Assembly: GCF_021698975.1 (NCBI RefSeq)
Contig: NZ_SSXA01000013.1
Coordinates: 1 to 64,000, forward strand
Reading direction: 5' to 3'
Source of the DNA: Blastococcus sp. KM273128
GTDB lineage: Bacteria > Actinomycetota > Actinomycetes > Mycobacteriales > Geodermatophilaceae
DNA: 64,000 nt
Shown here one piece after another: positions 16,425-24,798 of this stretch. The position numbers and the translations under genes are program-made. How positions within the stretch are numbered: the first letter of the stretch is position 1; each line of letters starts with the position of its first letter. A model generated the notes under the pieces. It saw nothing but the letters and a program-made list of their open reading frames with translations. It ran no database searches and was not told where the DNA came from.

Positions 16425-17546
16425 TTGAAGCTCAGCACCAAGACGCGCGCCACGACGCTCTCCGTTGCGCTCGCCAGCACCCTCGCGCTCGCCGCCTGCG
16501 GCGCCTCCAACGAGACCGCGGACACCGCCAGCAGCAGCGGCACCGGTTCCAGCACCGAGCTCAGCGGCACGCTCGTCGGCGCGGGCGCCAGCAGCCAGCA
16601 GGCCGCGATGCAGGGCTGGACGGCCGGCTACTCGAGCGCCCAGCCCGGCGTGACCGTCAACTACGACCCGGTCGGCTCCGGCGGTGGCCGCGAGCAGTTC
16701 CTCGCCGGCGGCACCGACTTCGCCGGCTCCGACGCCGCCCTCGACGAGGAGGAGCTCGCCCAGGCCGAGGAGCGCTGCGGCCCCTCCGGCATCTTCGAGC
16801 TCGCCAACTACATCGCGCCGATCGCCGTCGTCTACAACCTCGAGGGCGTCGACGAGCTGAACCTGCCGCCGGCCGTGATCGCGGGGATCTTCAACCAGCA
16901 GATCACCAACTGGAACGACCCGGCGATCGCCGAGGCCAACCCCGACGCCACGCTGCCGGACCTGCCGATCACCCCGGTCAACCGGTCCGACGAGTCGGGC
17001 ACCACGGAGAACTTCACCGAGTACCTGGCCGCCGCCGCGCCGGACGCGTGGCCGCACGAGCCCAGCGGTGACTGGCCGGTCGCCGGTGGCGAGGCCGCGC
17101 AGGGCACCTCGGGCGTGGTCAGCGCCGTCGGCGCCGGCAACGGTGCGATCGGCTACGCCGACCTGAGCCAGGCCGGCGACCTCGGTGTCGCCAACGTCGG
17201 CGTCGGGGACGAGTTCGTCGCGCCCACCGCCGAGGCGGCCGCCGCCGTCGTCGAGAACTCCGAGCAGGCCGACGACGCCGACCGGCCGGAGCACAGCTAC
17301 GCGATCGAGCTCGCCCGCGACACCAGCGAGTCCGGCAACTACCCGATCGTGCTGATCAGCTACCACGTGGGCTGCATCGAGTACGAGGACCAGGAGACCG
17401 TCGACCTGGTCAAGGACTTCATGACCTACGTCGTGAGCGAGGAGGGCCAGCAGGCCGCGGCCGAGGCCGCCGGCTCCGCCCCGATCTCCGACGGGCTGCG
17501 CGAGCAGGCCGAGACGGCGATCGACGCGATCACGGTCGCCGGGTGA
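16425..17546 (+). CDS. pstS: Phosphate ABC transporter substrate-binding lipoprotein PstS
   Basis: A 373-residue phosphate-binding lipoprotein. I use the TTG at 16425 because it gives a complete lipoprotein signal (KLSTKTR basic start, hydrophobic core, lipobox LAAC with Cys25), and GAGAGG is seven bases upstream. The mature protein has the PstS phosphate-loop features: GAGASSQQAAMQGW near the start, DPVGSGGGREQFL, FAGSDAALDEEE and NRSDESGTTENFTEY. It is anchored outside the membrane and delivers phosphate to PstCA. It is controlled by the PHO box and followed by a strong intercistronic hairpin. Confidence 0.95.
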   Translation: MKLSTKTRATTLSVALASTLALAACGASNETADTASSSGTGSSTELSGTLVGAGASSQQAAMQGWTAGYSSAQPGVTVNYDPVGSGGGREQFLAGGTDFAGSDAALDEEELAQAEERCGPSGIFELANYIAPIAVVYNLEGVDELNLPPAVIAGIFNQQITNWNDPAIAEANPDATLPDLPITPVNRSDESGTTENFTEYLAAAAPDAWPHEPSGDWPVAGGEAAQGTSGVVSAVGAGNGAIGYADLSQAGDLGVANVGVGDEFVAPTAEAAAAVVENSEQADDADRPEHSYAIELARDTSESGNYPIVLISYHVGCIEYEDQETVDLVKDFMTYVVSEEGQQAAAEAAGSAPISDGLREQAETAIDAITVAG

Positions 17547-17575
17547 CCTGACGCCAGGTGAACCCGCACCACCTG

Positions 17576-17615
17576 GCAACGGCCCGGGGCGTCATCCGAC
17601 GCCCCGGGCCGTTGC
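17576..17615 (+). terminator. Perfect 18-bp hairpin between pstS and pstC
   Basis: Eighteen bases (17576-17593) pair perfectly with 17598-17615 around a 4-nt ATCC loop. It lies in the 130-nt gap between pstS and pstC. It should terminate or stabilise most pstS transcripts, leaving partial read-through into pstCAB. Confidence 0.85.
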
Positions 17616-17676
17616 GCCGCCCGGCGACGGGTAGGAAGTTCCCAGCAGTTCTCCCCACCGACCTCCCGGAGCAGCG

Positions 17677-18627
17677 GTGACAGCCACCCGGACGCCGTCC
17701 GACCAGAGCACGACCAAGCCGCCCCGTCGGCCCGGCGACCGCATCTTCGCGGGTTCCGCCAAGGGCGCGGGCATCCTCATCCTCGTCATCCTGGCGGGCG
17801 TCGCCGCCTTCCTGATGGCCGAGGCGTTCCCGGCGCTCACCGCTCCCGCCGAGGAGATCCCCGGCGAGGAGGGGCTGGTCTCCTACATCGCCCCGCTGCT
17901 GTTCGGCACGCTGCTCTCGGCGGTGATCGCGCTGGTGGTCGCCACCCCGCTGGCGGTGGCGATCGCGCTGTTCATCACGCACTACGCCCCGCGCCGGATG
18001 GCGCAGGGCCTCGGCTACGTGGTCGACCTGCTGGCCGCCATCCCCAGCATCGTCTACGGCTTCTGGGGCATCTTCTGGCTCGCCCCCAAGCTCGTCCCGT
18101 TCTACCGCTGGCTCGAGGAGAACCTCGGGTTCATCCCGCTGTTCGCCGGGCCGACGTCCTCCACCGGGCGGACGATGCTCACCGTGGGCCTGGTGCTCGC
18201 GATCATGATCCTGCCGATCATCAGCGCGATCTCCCGCGAGGTGTTCCGCCAGGTGCCGACGCTGCACAAGGAGGCCGCCCTCGCCCTGGGCGCCACGCGG
18301 TGGGAGATGATCAAGATGGCGGTGATCCCCTACGGCAAGAGCGGCATCATCGGTGGCGCCATGCTGGGCCTGGGGCGCGCGCTGGGCGAGACGATGGCGG
18401 TCGCGATCATCCTCTCGGTCTCGGGCGGCATCACCTTCAACCTGATCAGCAGCGCGAACCCGGCCACCATCGCGGCCAACATCGCCCTGGACTTCCCCGA
18501 GTCCACCGGCATCGACGTCAACACGCTGATCGCCAGCGGCCTCGCGCTCTTCGTCATCACGCTCGCGGTCAACATGCTGGCGCGCTGGATCGTCAACCGC
18601 CGGGCCGACTTCTCCGGAGCCAACTGA
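17677..18627 (+). CDS. pstC: Phosphate ABC transporter permease PstC
   Basis: A 316-residue inner-membrane permease with about six helices. It carries the PstC features LLAAIPSIVYGFWGIFWLAP and the ABC-contact EAA loop ALGATRWEMIKMAVIPYGKSG. The N-terminal about 25 residues are a polar cytoplasmic extension. The GTG start at 17677 has GGAG upstream. It forms the phosphate channel with PstA, and its stop overlaps the pstA start. Confidence 0.94.
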   Translation: MTATRTPSDQSTTKPPRRPGDRIFAGSAKGAGILILVILAGVAAFLMAEAFPALTAPAEEIPGEEGLVSYIAPLLFGTLLSAVIALVVATPLAVAIALFITHYAPRRMAQGLGYVVDLLAAIPSIVYGFWGIFWLAPKLVPFYRWLEENLGFIPLFAGPTSSTGRTMLTVGLVLAIMILPIISAISREVFRQVPTLHKEAALALGATRWEMIKMAVIPYGKSGIIGGAMLGLGRALGETMAVAIILSVSGGITFNLISSANPATIAANIALDFPESTGIDVNTLIASGLALFVITLAVNMLARWIVNRRADFSGAN

Positions 18628-19709
18628 TGAGCGTCCAGACCCCCACCCCCACGACCGGGGCCTCCGCGTCCACCCGGCCGCAGCAGAAGCACGAGAACGC
18701 GCTGCCGCGCTGGGTCCCGCTCGCGGTCTTCGCCGCGGGTGCCGCGCTCGCCGCCCTGCTGAGCGCCCTCACCGGCTTCAACGTCGTCCTGTTCGTGATC
18801 TACGCGGTCGTGCTCGGCACGCTCGCGGTCTACGTCGTCTCGCGGGTGGCCGAGGGCCGGCGCAGGGCCACCGACCGGCTGGTCACCTCGGTGGTCACCG
18901 CGGCGTTCGGCATCGCGACCGTGCCGCTGGTGGCCCTCGTCTGGGAGGTCATCGGCCGCGGGAGCGAGCGGTTCGACGGCGAGTTCTTCGGCGCCTCCCT
19001 GCAGGGCATCATCGGCGAGGGCGGCGGCGCGTACCACGCGCTGATGGGCACGCTGATCATCACCGCGCTCACCACGGCGCTCTCGGTGCCGATCGGCCTG
19101 CTGGCGGCGATCTACCTGGTCGAGTACGCGCAGGGGCGGCTCAAGCGCGCCATCACCTTCTTCGTCGACGTCATGACCGGCATCCCGTCGATCGTCGCCG
19201 GCCTGTTCGCCTACGCGCTGTTCGTGCTGATCTTCGGGCCGGGCATCCGGCTGGGCATCATGGGCGCGATCGCGCTGTCGGTGCTGATGATCCCCGTCGT
19301 CGTCCGCTCGGCGGAGGAGGTCCTCAAGCTCGTCCCCAACGAGCTGCGCGAGGCTTCCTACGCCCTGGGCGTGCCCAAGTGGCGGACGATCACGAAGGTG
19401 GTCCTCCCGACCGCGATCGCCGGCATCGGCACCGGCGTGACGCTCGCCATCGCCCGCGTCATCGGCGAGACCGCGCCGCTGCTCATCACCGTCGGCATCA
19501 CCAACGCGACCAACTTCGACCCCTTCGACGGCCGCATGGCGACGCTTCCCGTCTACGCCTACTACCAGCTGACCCAGCCGGGTGTGCCGCCCCAGTTCGC
19601 GATCGACCGCGCCTGGACGGCGGCACTCCTGCTCATCATGCTGGTCATGGGGCTCAACGTCGTCGCCCGCCTGATCAGCCGCTTCTTCGCCCCCAAGACC
19701 GGTCGCTGA
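18627..19709 (+). CDS. pstA: Phosphate ABC transporter permease PstA
   Basis: A 360-residue permease. The ATG at 18627 overlaps the pstC stop (TGATG), giving tight coupling. After a polar N-terminus (about 1-35) there are two extra helices before the core permease, so the protein is longer than the usual about 290 residues. The core has [20 protein letters not shown] and the EAA loop [21 protein letters not shown]. It pairs with PstC to form the translocation path. Confidence 0.94.
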   Translation: MSVQTPTPTTGASASTRPQQKHENALPRWVPLAVFAAGAALAALLSALTGFNVVLFVIYAVVLGTLAVYVVSRVAEGRRRATDRLVTSVVTAAFGIATVPLVALVWEVIGRGSERFDGEFFGASLQGIIGEGGGAYHALMGTLIITALTTALSVPIGLLAAIYLVEYAQGRLKRAITFFVDVMTGIPSIVAGLFAYALFVLIFGPGIRLGIMGAIALSVLMIPVVVRSAEEVLKLVPNELREASYALGVPKWRTITKVVLPTAIAGIGTGVTLAIARVIGETAPLLITVGITNATNFDPFDGRMATLPVYAYYQLTQPGVPPQFAIDRAWTAALLLIMLVMGLNVVARLISRFFAPKTGR

Positions 19710-19734
19710 CCGGACCGACCCGGAGGAAACCCCC

Positions 19735-20514
19735 GTGGCCAAGCGCATCGATGTCTCCGACCTGAACATCTACTACGGCAGCTTCCGAGCGGTCGAGGGC
19801 GTCAACGTCTCGATCGAGCCGCGGAGCATCACCGCCCTGATCGGCCCGTCCGGCTGCGGCAAGTCCACCTTCCTGCGCACGCTCAACCGGATGCACGAGG
19901 TGATCCCGGGCGCCCGCGTCGAGGGCAAGGTCGTCATGGACGGCCAGGACCTCTACGGCGCCGACACCGACCCGGTCACCGTCCGCCGCCAGATCGGCAT
20001 GGTGTTCCAGCGGCCGAACCCGTTCCCGACGATGTCGATCTACGAGAACGTCGCCGCCGGGCTCCGGCTCAACAGCGTCAAGATGAGCAAGTCCGACATG
20101 GACGACCTGGTGGAGCGCTCGCTCAAGGGCGCCAACCTGTGGGAGGAGGTCAAGGACCGCCTCGACCGGCCGGGGTCGGGGCTCTCCGGTGGTCAGCAGC
20201 AGCGGCTCTGCATCGCCCGCGCCATCGCCGTCGAGCCCGACGTGCTGCTGATGGACGAGCCGTGCTCGGCGCTGGACCCGATCTCCACGCTCGCCATCGA
20301 GGACCTGATGACGGAGCTCAAGGAGCGGTTCACCATCGTCATCGTCACGCACAACATGCAGCAGGCGGCCCGCGTGAGCGAGCAGACCGGCTTCTTCAAC
20401 CTCAACGGCGTCGGGCAGCCCGGCCGGCTGATCGAGTTCAACCCGACCGAGAAAATCTTCAGCAACCCCGACGTGAAGGCGACCGAGGACTACATCTCCG
20501 GCCGCTTCGGCTGA
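19735..20514 (+). CDS. pstB: Phosphate ABC transporter ATPase PstB
   Basis: A 259-residue ATPase that powers PstCA. Walker A is GPSGCGKST (about 40-48), the signature is LSGGQQQR, and Walker B is [13 protein letters not shown], followed by the switch His in IVTHNM. The VFQRPNPFP stretch is typical of PstB. The GTG start follows a GGAGGAAA site. It is the last gene of the pst operon; no phoU is next to it, unlike many phosphate operons. Confidence 0.96.
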   Translation: MAKRIDVSDLNIYYGSFRAVEGVNVSIEPRSITALIGPSGCGKSTFLRTLNRMHEVIPGARVEGKVVMDGQDLYGADTDPVTVRRQIGMVFQRPNPFPTMSIYENVAAGLRLNSVKMSKSDMDDLVERSLKGANLWEEVKDRLDRPGSGLSGGQQQRLCIARAIAVEPDVLLMDEPCSALDPISTLAIEDLMTELKERFTIVIVTHNMQQAARVSEQTGFFNLNGVGQPGRLIEFNPTEKIFSNPDVKATEDYISGRFG

Positions 20515-20698
20515 GAAAGGACCCCGCCCTCCTCACACCTCGCTCCGCTCGGCGCGAGCCTCTGGACGGGGCCGGCGCCGTCGAGCGGCGCCACGCCCAT
20601 GCGCATCGTTGCTGTTCTGCCGCCCGGAGAACCGCAACGGTGCGCATGACGGCGCAACGTGGTCGGCGCCGCCGTCGAGCCGGCGCGACAGCGAGATC
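20515..20698. other. Intergenic region between converging pstB and LCP genes
   Basis: No gene is credible here. The region holds one long, nearly perfect inverted repeat (20599-20647) and GC-rich sequence otherwise. Confidence 0.5.
20599..20647. terminator. Long composite hairpin
   Basis: ATGCGCATCGTTGC pairs with GCAACGGTGCGCAT (14 positions, one G-U). Inside it GTTCT pairs with AGAAC around a 9-nt loop, giving a stem of about 19 pairs broken by one unpaired base on each side. It lies between converging genes and can act on both strands. Confidence 0.65.
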
Positions 20699-22732
20699 TC
20701 AGCAGCGGACCGCGGCCGCCTCCGGCTCGGGGGCGGCCGCAGCCGTGTCCGGCGCGGCCGCGACCGGCTCCGGTGCGCCGACCTCCACCGGCACGACCGC
20801 GGAGTAGCCGGGGCCGACGACCAGCTGCACGCTGTCGCCGAGGGCGTCGCCGGGCTGCAGCACCGAGCCGGGGACGGCGGCGGCCACGGTGCGCGCCCGG
20901 TCCAGCGCCTCCGGCCCGTACCGGACGACGCTCCCGGTCACGGTGCCGGTCTCGTTGCCCACCGTGCCGATGCCGAAGCCCTGGGCGCGGAGGGCGTCGG
21001 CCACCGTCGCGGCCAGCCCGCTGGTCGCGGTGCCGTTCAGCACGTCCACGGTGATCTCACCGGGGGGCGAGGTGAGCGGCTCGGGCACGGACGGCGTCGC
21101 GGCCTCGGGAGCCGGCTCCGGCTCGGCGGCCTCGGGCGCCGGGTCCGGGACGGTCAGGAGCTCGGCCGGCACCCCGGCGCCGTCGATGACCTCGTCGAAC
21201 AGCGCCCGCGTGGCGGAGGCGTCGAGGACCACGTAGGCCTGGTCGGTGCCGGCCGGCACGTACCCCACCTGGGCGACCGGCAGCCCGGCGCGCTGCACCG
21301 CATCGCCGGAGAGGTCGCCCAGGGTGCCGGCGAGCGCGCGCAGGTCACCGAGCGTCGTCTGGTCGTCGAGCGTGAGGGCATCAGAGGCACGGGACAGGAA
21401 CCGGGTCAGCGTGACGGGGTCGAGCAGCGTGTCCGCGGTCATCGCCGCCCGCATGGTCGAGGTGAGCAGGCGCTGCGCCCGCTCGGCGACGGCCGCCCCG
21501 GTCATGTCGACCTCGCCGTCGCCCGGCTCCAGGAAGCCCGACGCGGCGGCGCCGGAGAGGTCCGAGGGCCCGGCGGGGGGCGGGGTGGCCGCGGCCGCGA
21601 TCGCCGCCGAGGGCACCACGCACACCGGCACGCCGCCGAGGGCGTCCACCATCCCCGGGAGGCGGGTGAGGTCCACGCCCAGGTAGTGGTCGATCCGGAG
21701 CCCGGACAGCTGCTGGACCGCCCGGACCGTGCACGCGGGACCGCCCTCGAGCAGCGAGCTCGCGAACGCCTCGGTGACCGGCTGGCGCAGGGTGCCGTCG
21801 GGGGTGCGGCACGCCGGGGTGTCCACGAGCGCCGTGGGCGGGACGCTGACCAGCGCCGCGCGGTCCCCCTCGGCCGAGACCGACACGACCAGGGTCGCCA
21901 CCGACGCCGCGCCCGACTGCCCGGGCACACCGGTGCCGACGACGAGGTAGGTCTGCGCGGCCTCCTGCAGGTCGGGGGCGAGGATCTCCGGGCCGTCGAG
22001 GGCGAGCGCGTCGACCCGGTCGATGCGCTGGTCGACGTAGAAGTAGAGCGCCAGGTGGTAGAGGACGACGAGTCCCACGACCGCGGCCAGCGCCGTGGCG
22101 GCACGGACCAGGCGCCTGCGGCCGGGGCTCCGCGGCGGGCGCTCGGCCGGCACCCGCCGGCGGGTGGCACCCGACGAGGGCGGCGGCGCGAGGCCGGGGA
22201 GCGGGGGGACGGGGCCGCTGCGCCGGGACGGCCGCTCGTCGGGCGCCCAGGCCGCCGGCGTCCCGACCGCACCGGGGCGTCCGGGGGCGGCGGTGGGGAC
22301 CGGTGGCAAGCCCGGCTGGGCCCCGGGGACGGGCGGGAACCCCGACTGGGCCGGAACGCCGGGGGCGCGCCCGGAGCGGGCGCCGGGCACCGGCGGGAAG
22401 CCGGGCTGCGCACCCGGCACCTGATCGGCCCGCGCGGCGCCGGGCACCGGCGGGAGCCCGGAACGGACGGCGGGCCCCTCGGGGGCGCTGCCCCGGCCTC
22501 CGCCGCCGCGCTCGGCCGGCCGGGCCCGGTCCCCGCGTGGGCGAAGCTCCACCGCGCTGCGCCGGGCGGCGCGACGGCCACCGACGTCGTTCCCCTGCCG
22601 GGCGAGCAACTGCTCCACCGTCACCGGCTCGGCGGCGCCGCCCTCCGGGGTGCGCCCACGGCGCTTGCGACCGGGGAGGTCGCGGTCCCCCGCGTCGTCC
22701 CGCGTCGGCTGATCCCCCACAGGTGTCGACAC
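20699..22732 (-). CDS. LCP (LytR-CpsA-Psr) family protein with degenerate active site
   Basis: A 677-residue single-span membrane protein. A proline-rich cytoplasmic part (1-205) has the VTVEQLLARQG motif near residue 37 and several GFPPVPGA-type repeats at about 90-150. A transmembrane helix spans about 209-232, an LCP domain about 233-530, and a LytR_C domain about 570-660 (ITVDVLNGTATSGLAATVAD). LCP enzymes attach glycopolymers to peptidoglycan. Here the catalytic arginines and aspartates seem lost: VVGTGVPG replaces the GSDSR motif, SVATLVVSV replaces RADTMML, and SVPPTALV replaces SIPRDT. It may be a non-catalytic scaffold. The GTG at 22732 has GAGAAGG upstream. Confidence 0.82.
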   Translation of the reverse strand: MSTPVGDQPTRDDAGDRDLPGRKRRGRTPEGGAAEPVTVEQLLARQGNDVGGRRAARRSAVELRPRGDRARPAERGGGGRGSAPEGPAVRSGLPPVPGAARADQVPGAQPGFPPVPGARSGRAPGVPAQSGFPPVPGAQPGLPPVPTAAPGRPGAVGTPAAWAPDERPSRRSGPVPPLPGLAPPPSSGATRRRVPAERPPRSPGRRRLVRAATALAAVVGLVVLYHLALYFYVDQRIDRVDALALDGPEILAPDLQEAAQTYLVVGTGVPGQSGAASVATLVVSVSAEGDRAALVSVPPTALVDTPACRTPDGTLRQPVTEAFASSLLEGGPACTVRAVQQLSGLRIDHYLGVDLTRLPGMVDALGGVPVCVVPSAAIAAAATPPPAGPSDLSGAAASGFLEPGDGEVDMTGAAVAERAQRLLTSTMRAAMTADTLLDPVTLTRFLSRASDALTLDDQTTLGDLRALAGTLGDLSGDAVQRAGLPVAQVGYVPAGTDQAYVVLDASATRALFDEVIDGAGVPAELLTVPDPAPEAAEPEPAPEAATPSVPEPLTSPPGEITVDVLNGTATSGLAATVADALRAQGFGIGTVGNETGTVTGSVVRYGPEALDRARTVAAAVPGSVLQPGDALGDSVQLVVGPGYSAVVPVEVGAPEPVAAAPDTAAAAPEPEAAAVRC

Positions 22733-22893
22733 CTTCTCGTCGTCCGCATGTCCGTGCCCGTCGTCCCACGATACGGGCGGATCGGCGATGGCCACGCCGA
22801 CGCGCGGGGCGGCGGCCGCACCGGCCGGTTCCCCCGTCGGGTGGAGCGGGCACGATCGAATGGTGGGCCACGGTGGCACTGCGTAGCGTTCGC

Positions 22894-23949
22894 ATGGTGC
22901 GCCTCCCCTCCGTGCCCGGCCCGTCCGACGTCGTCGCCCTGGTAGGAGGCGTGCGCGACGGCCTCGGCGACGCGCTGGCGCTCGTACCCCGGGCCGCCGC
23001 CGTGCTCGGGGACCTGGAGAAGCTGCTCGGCCGCGTGTCCGGTGCGGTGGACCGGGTGGAGGCGCTGCTCGACCGCGCGGACGGGGCGATCACCCGGCTG
23101 GACGCCACGCGCGCCACCGCCGACGAGGCGATCGCCGGCGTCGGGGAGACCCGGCGCAGGGCGGACGAGGCGATCGACGCCGTCGGGGAGACCCGCCGGA
23201 AGGCCGACGACGCCATCGGCGCCATGAACGGCACCCGCGCCAAGGCCGACGAGGCGATCGACGCCATGGGCCAGACCCGCGGCAAGGCCGACGACGCCAT
23301 CGGCGCCATGAACGGCACCCGCGCCAAGGCCGACGACGCCATCGGCGCCATGAACGGCACCCGCGCGAGGGCCGACGAGGCGATCGACGCCATGGGCCAG
23401 ACCCGCGGCAAGGCCGACGACGCGATCGACGCCATGAACGGCACCCGCGCCAAGGCCGACGACGCCATCGAAGCCATGGGCCAGACCCGCGCCAAGGCCG
23501 ACGACGCGATCGGCGCCATGAACGGCACCCGCGCCAAGGCCGACGACGCCATCGAGCAGGTGAGCGGGACGACCGACCGGGCCGACGGCGTCGTCGGCCG
23601 CGCGGAGGGCATGGTCGGCCGGGTCGAGCCGCTGCTCGCCGACTACGAACCGGCGCTCGTCGCGCTCGCACCGGCGCTGCGGCGGCTGGCGGCCGAGTTC
23701 GACGCGACGGAGGTCGACGCGCTGATCACGCTGATCGACCGGCTGCCGCAGGTGCTCGGCCACCTGGACGACCAGGTCCTCCCCGCCCTGGAGGGGCTGG
23801 AGAACGTGGGCACCGACGTCCGCGACCTCGTCGACACGGTGCAGGACATGCGGCAGATCGTGAAGGGCTTCCCCGGCTCCAAGCTGTTCCGGCGGCGCGG
23901 CGCCGAGGAGATCGCCGAGGACGAGGCGCGCGAGGGCGCCGACGGCTGA
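22894..23949 (+). CDS. Tandem-repeat coiled-coil protein
   Basis: A 351-residue soluble protein with a central array of eleven to twelve 14-residue repeats (about residues 72-239). The consensus is TRAKADDAIGAMNG, alternating with TRGKADEAIDAMGQ. Fourteen residues equals two heptads, so a long continuous coiled coil is expected. The N-terminal part (1-70) and C-terminal part (240-351, with TEVDALITLIDRLPQVLGHL and DTVQDMRQIVKGFPGSKLF) are helical. There is no signal peptide or membrane segment. The ATG at 22894 is my choice; GTG 22897 is possible. It is divergent from the degenerate LCP gene by 161 nt. Function is unknown; a structural or scaffold role is inferred. Confidence 0.72.
   Translation: MVRLPSVPGPSDVVALVGGVRDGLGDALALVPRAAAVLGDLEKLLGRVSGAVDRVEALLDRADGAITRLDATRATADEAIAGVGETRRRADEAIDAVGETRRKADDAIGAMNGTRAKADEAIDAMGQTRGKADDAIGAMNGTRAKADDAIGAMNGTRARADEAIDAMGQTRGKADDAIDAMNGTRAKADDAIEAMGQTRAKADDAIGAMNGTRAKADDAIEQVSGTTDRADGVVGRAEGMVGRVEPLLADYEPALVALAPALRRLAAEFDATEVDALITLIDRLPQVLGHLDDQVLPALEGLENVGTDVRDLVDTVQDMRQIVKGFPGSKLFRRRGAEEIAEDEAREGADG
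23107..23610 (+). repeat. 42-bp tandem repeat array (about 12 units)
   Basis: In-frame 42-bp units encode 14-residue coiled-coil repeats. Several units are near-identical at the DNA level (for example GGCGCCATGAACGGCACCCG recurs), and some alternate in an 84-bp higher-order period. This suggests recent slippage or recombination, so copy number may vary between strains without breaking the frame. It is not a CRISPR array because there are no unique spacers. Confidence 0.85.
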
Positions 23950-23970
23950 GCCGGCGCCCCCGCGGGCGGG

Positions 23971-24429
23971 TCAGGAGTCCTGCGCGGGCTCCGAGGCCCC
24001 GGGCCCGGGACCGGTCTCGGTCGGGTAGCCGAGGGCCCGGACGACGTCACCGATCCGCTCGAACGTCTCCCCCTCGGGCAGCCGCTCGAGCTCGGAGACG
24101 ACGACGTCGGGTGCCCGGTGGTCGCGCGCGGCCTCGACCAGGTCCGGACCGGTGCTCGGGAAGTCGGCCCGGTCGAGCCACCGCGCCAGCTCGGCGCGGG
24201 CGACCACGGCGTCCTCGTCCATGCCCACCGGCGTCCCGCCGACGAGCGTGCCCGCCGGGTCCGCGTCGATGTCCGGCTGCCCCTCGCCGACCGGCTCCAC
24301 CTCGCGCCACTCGTGCGCCCGGGTGGCCCGCTCGGCCTTGAGCATGCCCTGGACCTCGTGCTCGAGCTCCTCGTCGAGCCGGGGGTTGTGCTTGGTGCTG
24401 CGCGAGGACGCGCCTGCGGACTCGGTCAC
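23971..24429 (-). CDS. DUF2795-like small acidic protein
   Basis: A 152-residue acidic soluble protein. The C-terminal half (about 80-140) has the helical pattern ELARWLDRADFPSTG followed by LVEAARDHRAPDVVVSELERL and a GETFERIGDVVRALGY end, which resembles DUF2795 proteins found in actinobacterial stress loci. The N-terminal half is charged (HNPRLDEELEHEVQ). The GTG at 24429 follows GGAGGAA. It is grouped with a DUF2945 gene on the same strand but separated by a hairpin. Function is unknown. Confidence 0.7.
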   Translation of the reverse strand: MTESAGASSRSTKHNPRLDEELEHEVQGMLKAERATRAHEWREVEPVGEGQPDIDADPAGTLVGGTPVGMDEDAVVARAELARWLDRADFPSTGPDLVEAARDHRAPDVVVSELERLPEGETFERIGDVVRALGYPTETGPGPGASEPAQDS

Positions 24430-24448
24430 GTGTTCCTCCAGTTGATCG

Positions 24449-24467
24449 GGCCCGGCAGCGCCGGGCC
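24449..24467 (-). terminator. Hairpin after the DUF2945 gene
   Basis: GGCCCGGC-AGC-GCCGGGCC is a perfect 8-bp stem with a 3-nt loop. It lies just downstream of the DUF2945 stop and upstream of the DUF2795-like start. Confidence 0.6.
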
Positions 24468-24486
24468 ATGGGTCCGTCCGCCGGGG

Positions 24487-24696
24487 TCAGGCCTCGTCGA
24501 GCGCGCCCGGCTTGTGCACCGCGGTGCGGCCGGACTTGTCGCTGCGGACCTCGTACTGCGGGTCGTCCTCGCTGGCGCGCACGGTGCGGCCGGAGGCCTT
24601 CGTGTCGGAGGTGATCTTCTTCTCGACCGTGCCCTCCGTCTTCGACCCGTGGCTCTTCCAGGCGACGTGGTCGCCCTTCTCGAACTCGTCGGCCAT
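24487..24696 (-). CDS. DUF2945 (HVA1/TUDOR-like) small protein
   Basis: A 69-residue hydrophilic protein starting MADEFEKGDHVAWKSHGSKT with the TVEKKITSDTK and DDPQYEVRSDKSGRTAVHKP segments. This is the DUF2945 family, also described as a hypervirulence-associated TUDOR-like domain. I choose the inner ATG at 24696 because the family begins there; the longer frame adds a basic, unconserved leader. The short SH3/Tudor-like barrel suggests a binding function, but no ligand is known. Confidence 0.82.
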   Translation of the reverse strand: MADEFEKGDHVAWKSHGSKTEGTVEKKITSDTKASGRTVRASEDDPQYEVRSDKSGRTAVHKPGALDEA

Positions 24697-24784
24697 CGTG
24701 TTCCCCTTCGTCGGACGGTGCTGCCCCTGCCGGTGCCCCCGGCGCGGTGCCGACACACATCGGGGTCCCGATCTCCCACCCGCC

Positions 24785-24790
24785 TAGGCT
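24785..24790 (+). promoter_or_regulatory. -10 element TAGGCT before the SIP gene
   Basis: TAGGCT lies 8 nt upstream of the GTG at 24799, consistent with a leaderless or near-leaderless transcript. No ribosome-binding site precedes that GTG, which supports this reading. Confidence 0.4.
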
Positions 24791-24798
24791 CGGATGAC

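Noticed and set aside
23107-23610. Possible CRISPR array
   Set aside because: The 42-bp units are contiguous, coding and without unique spacers; they encode a coiled coil.
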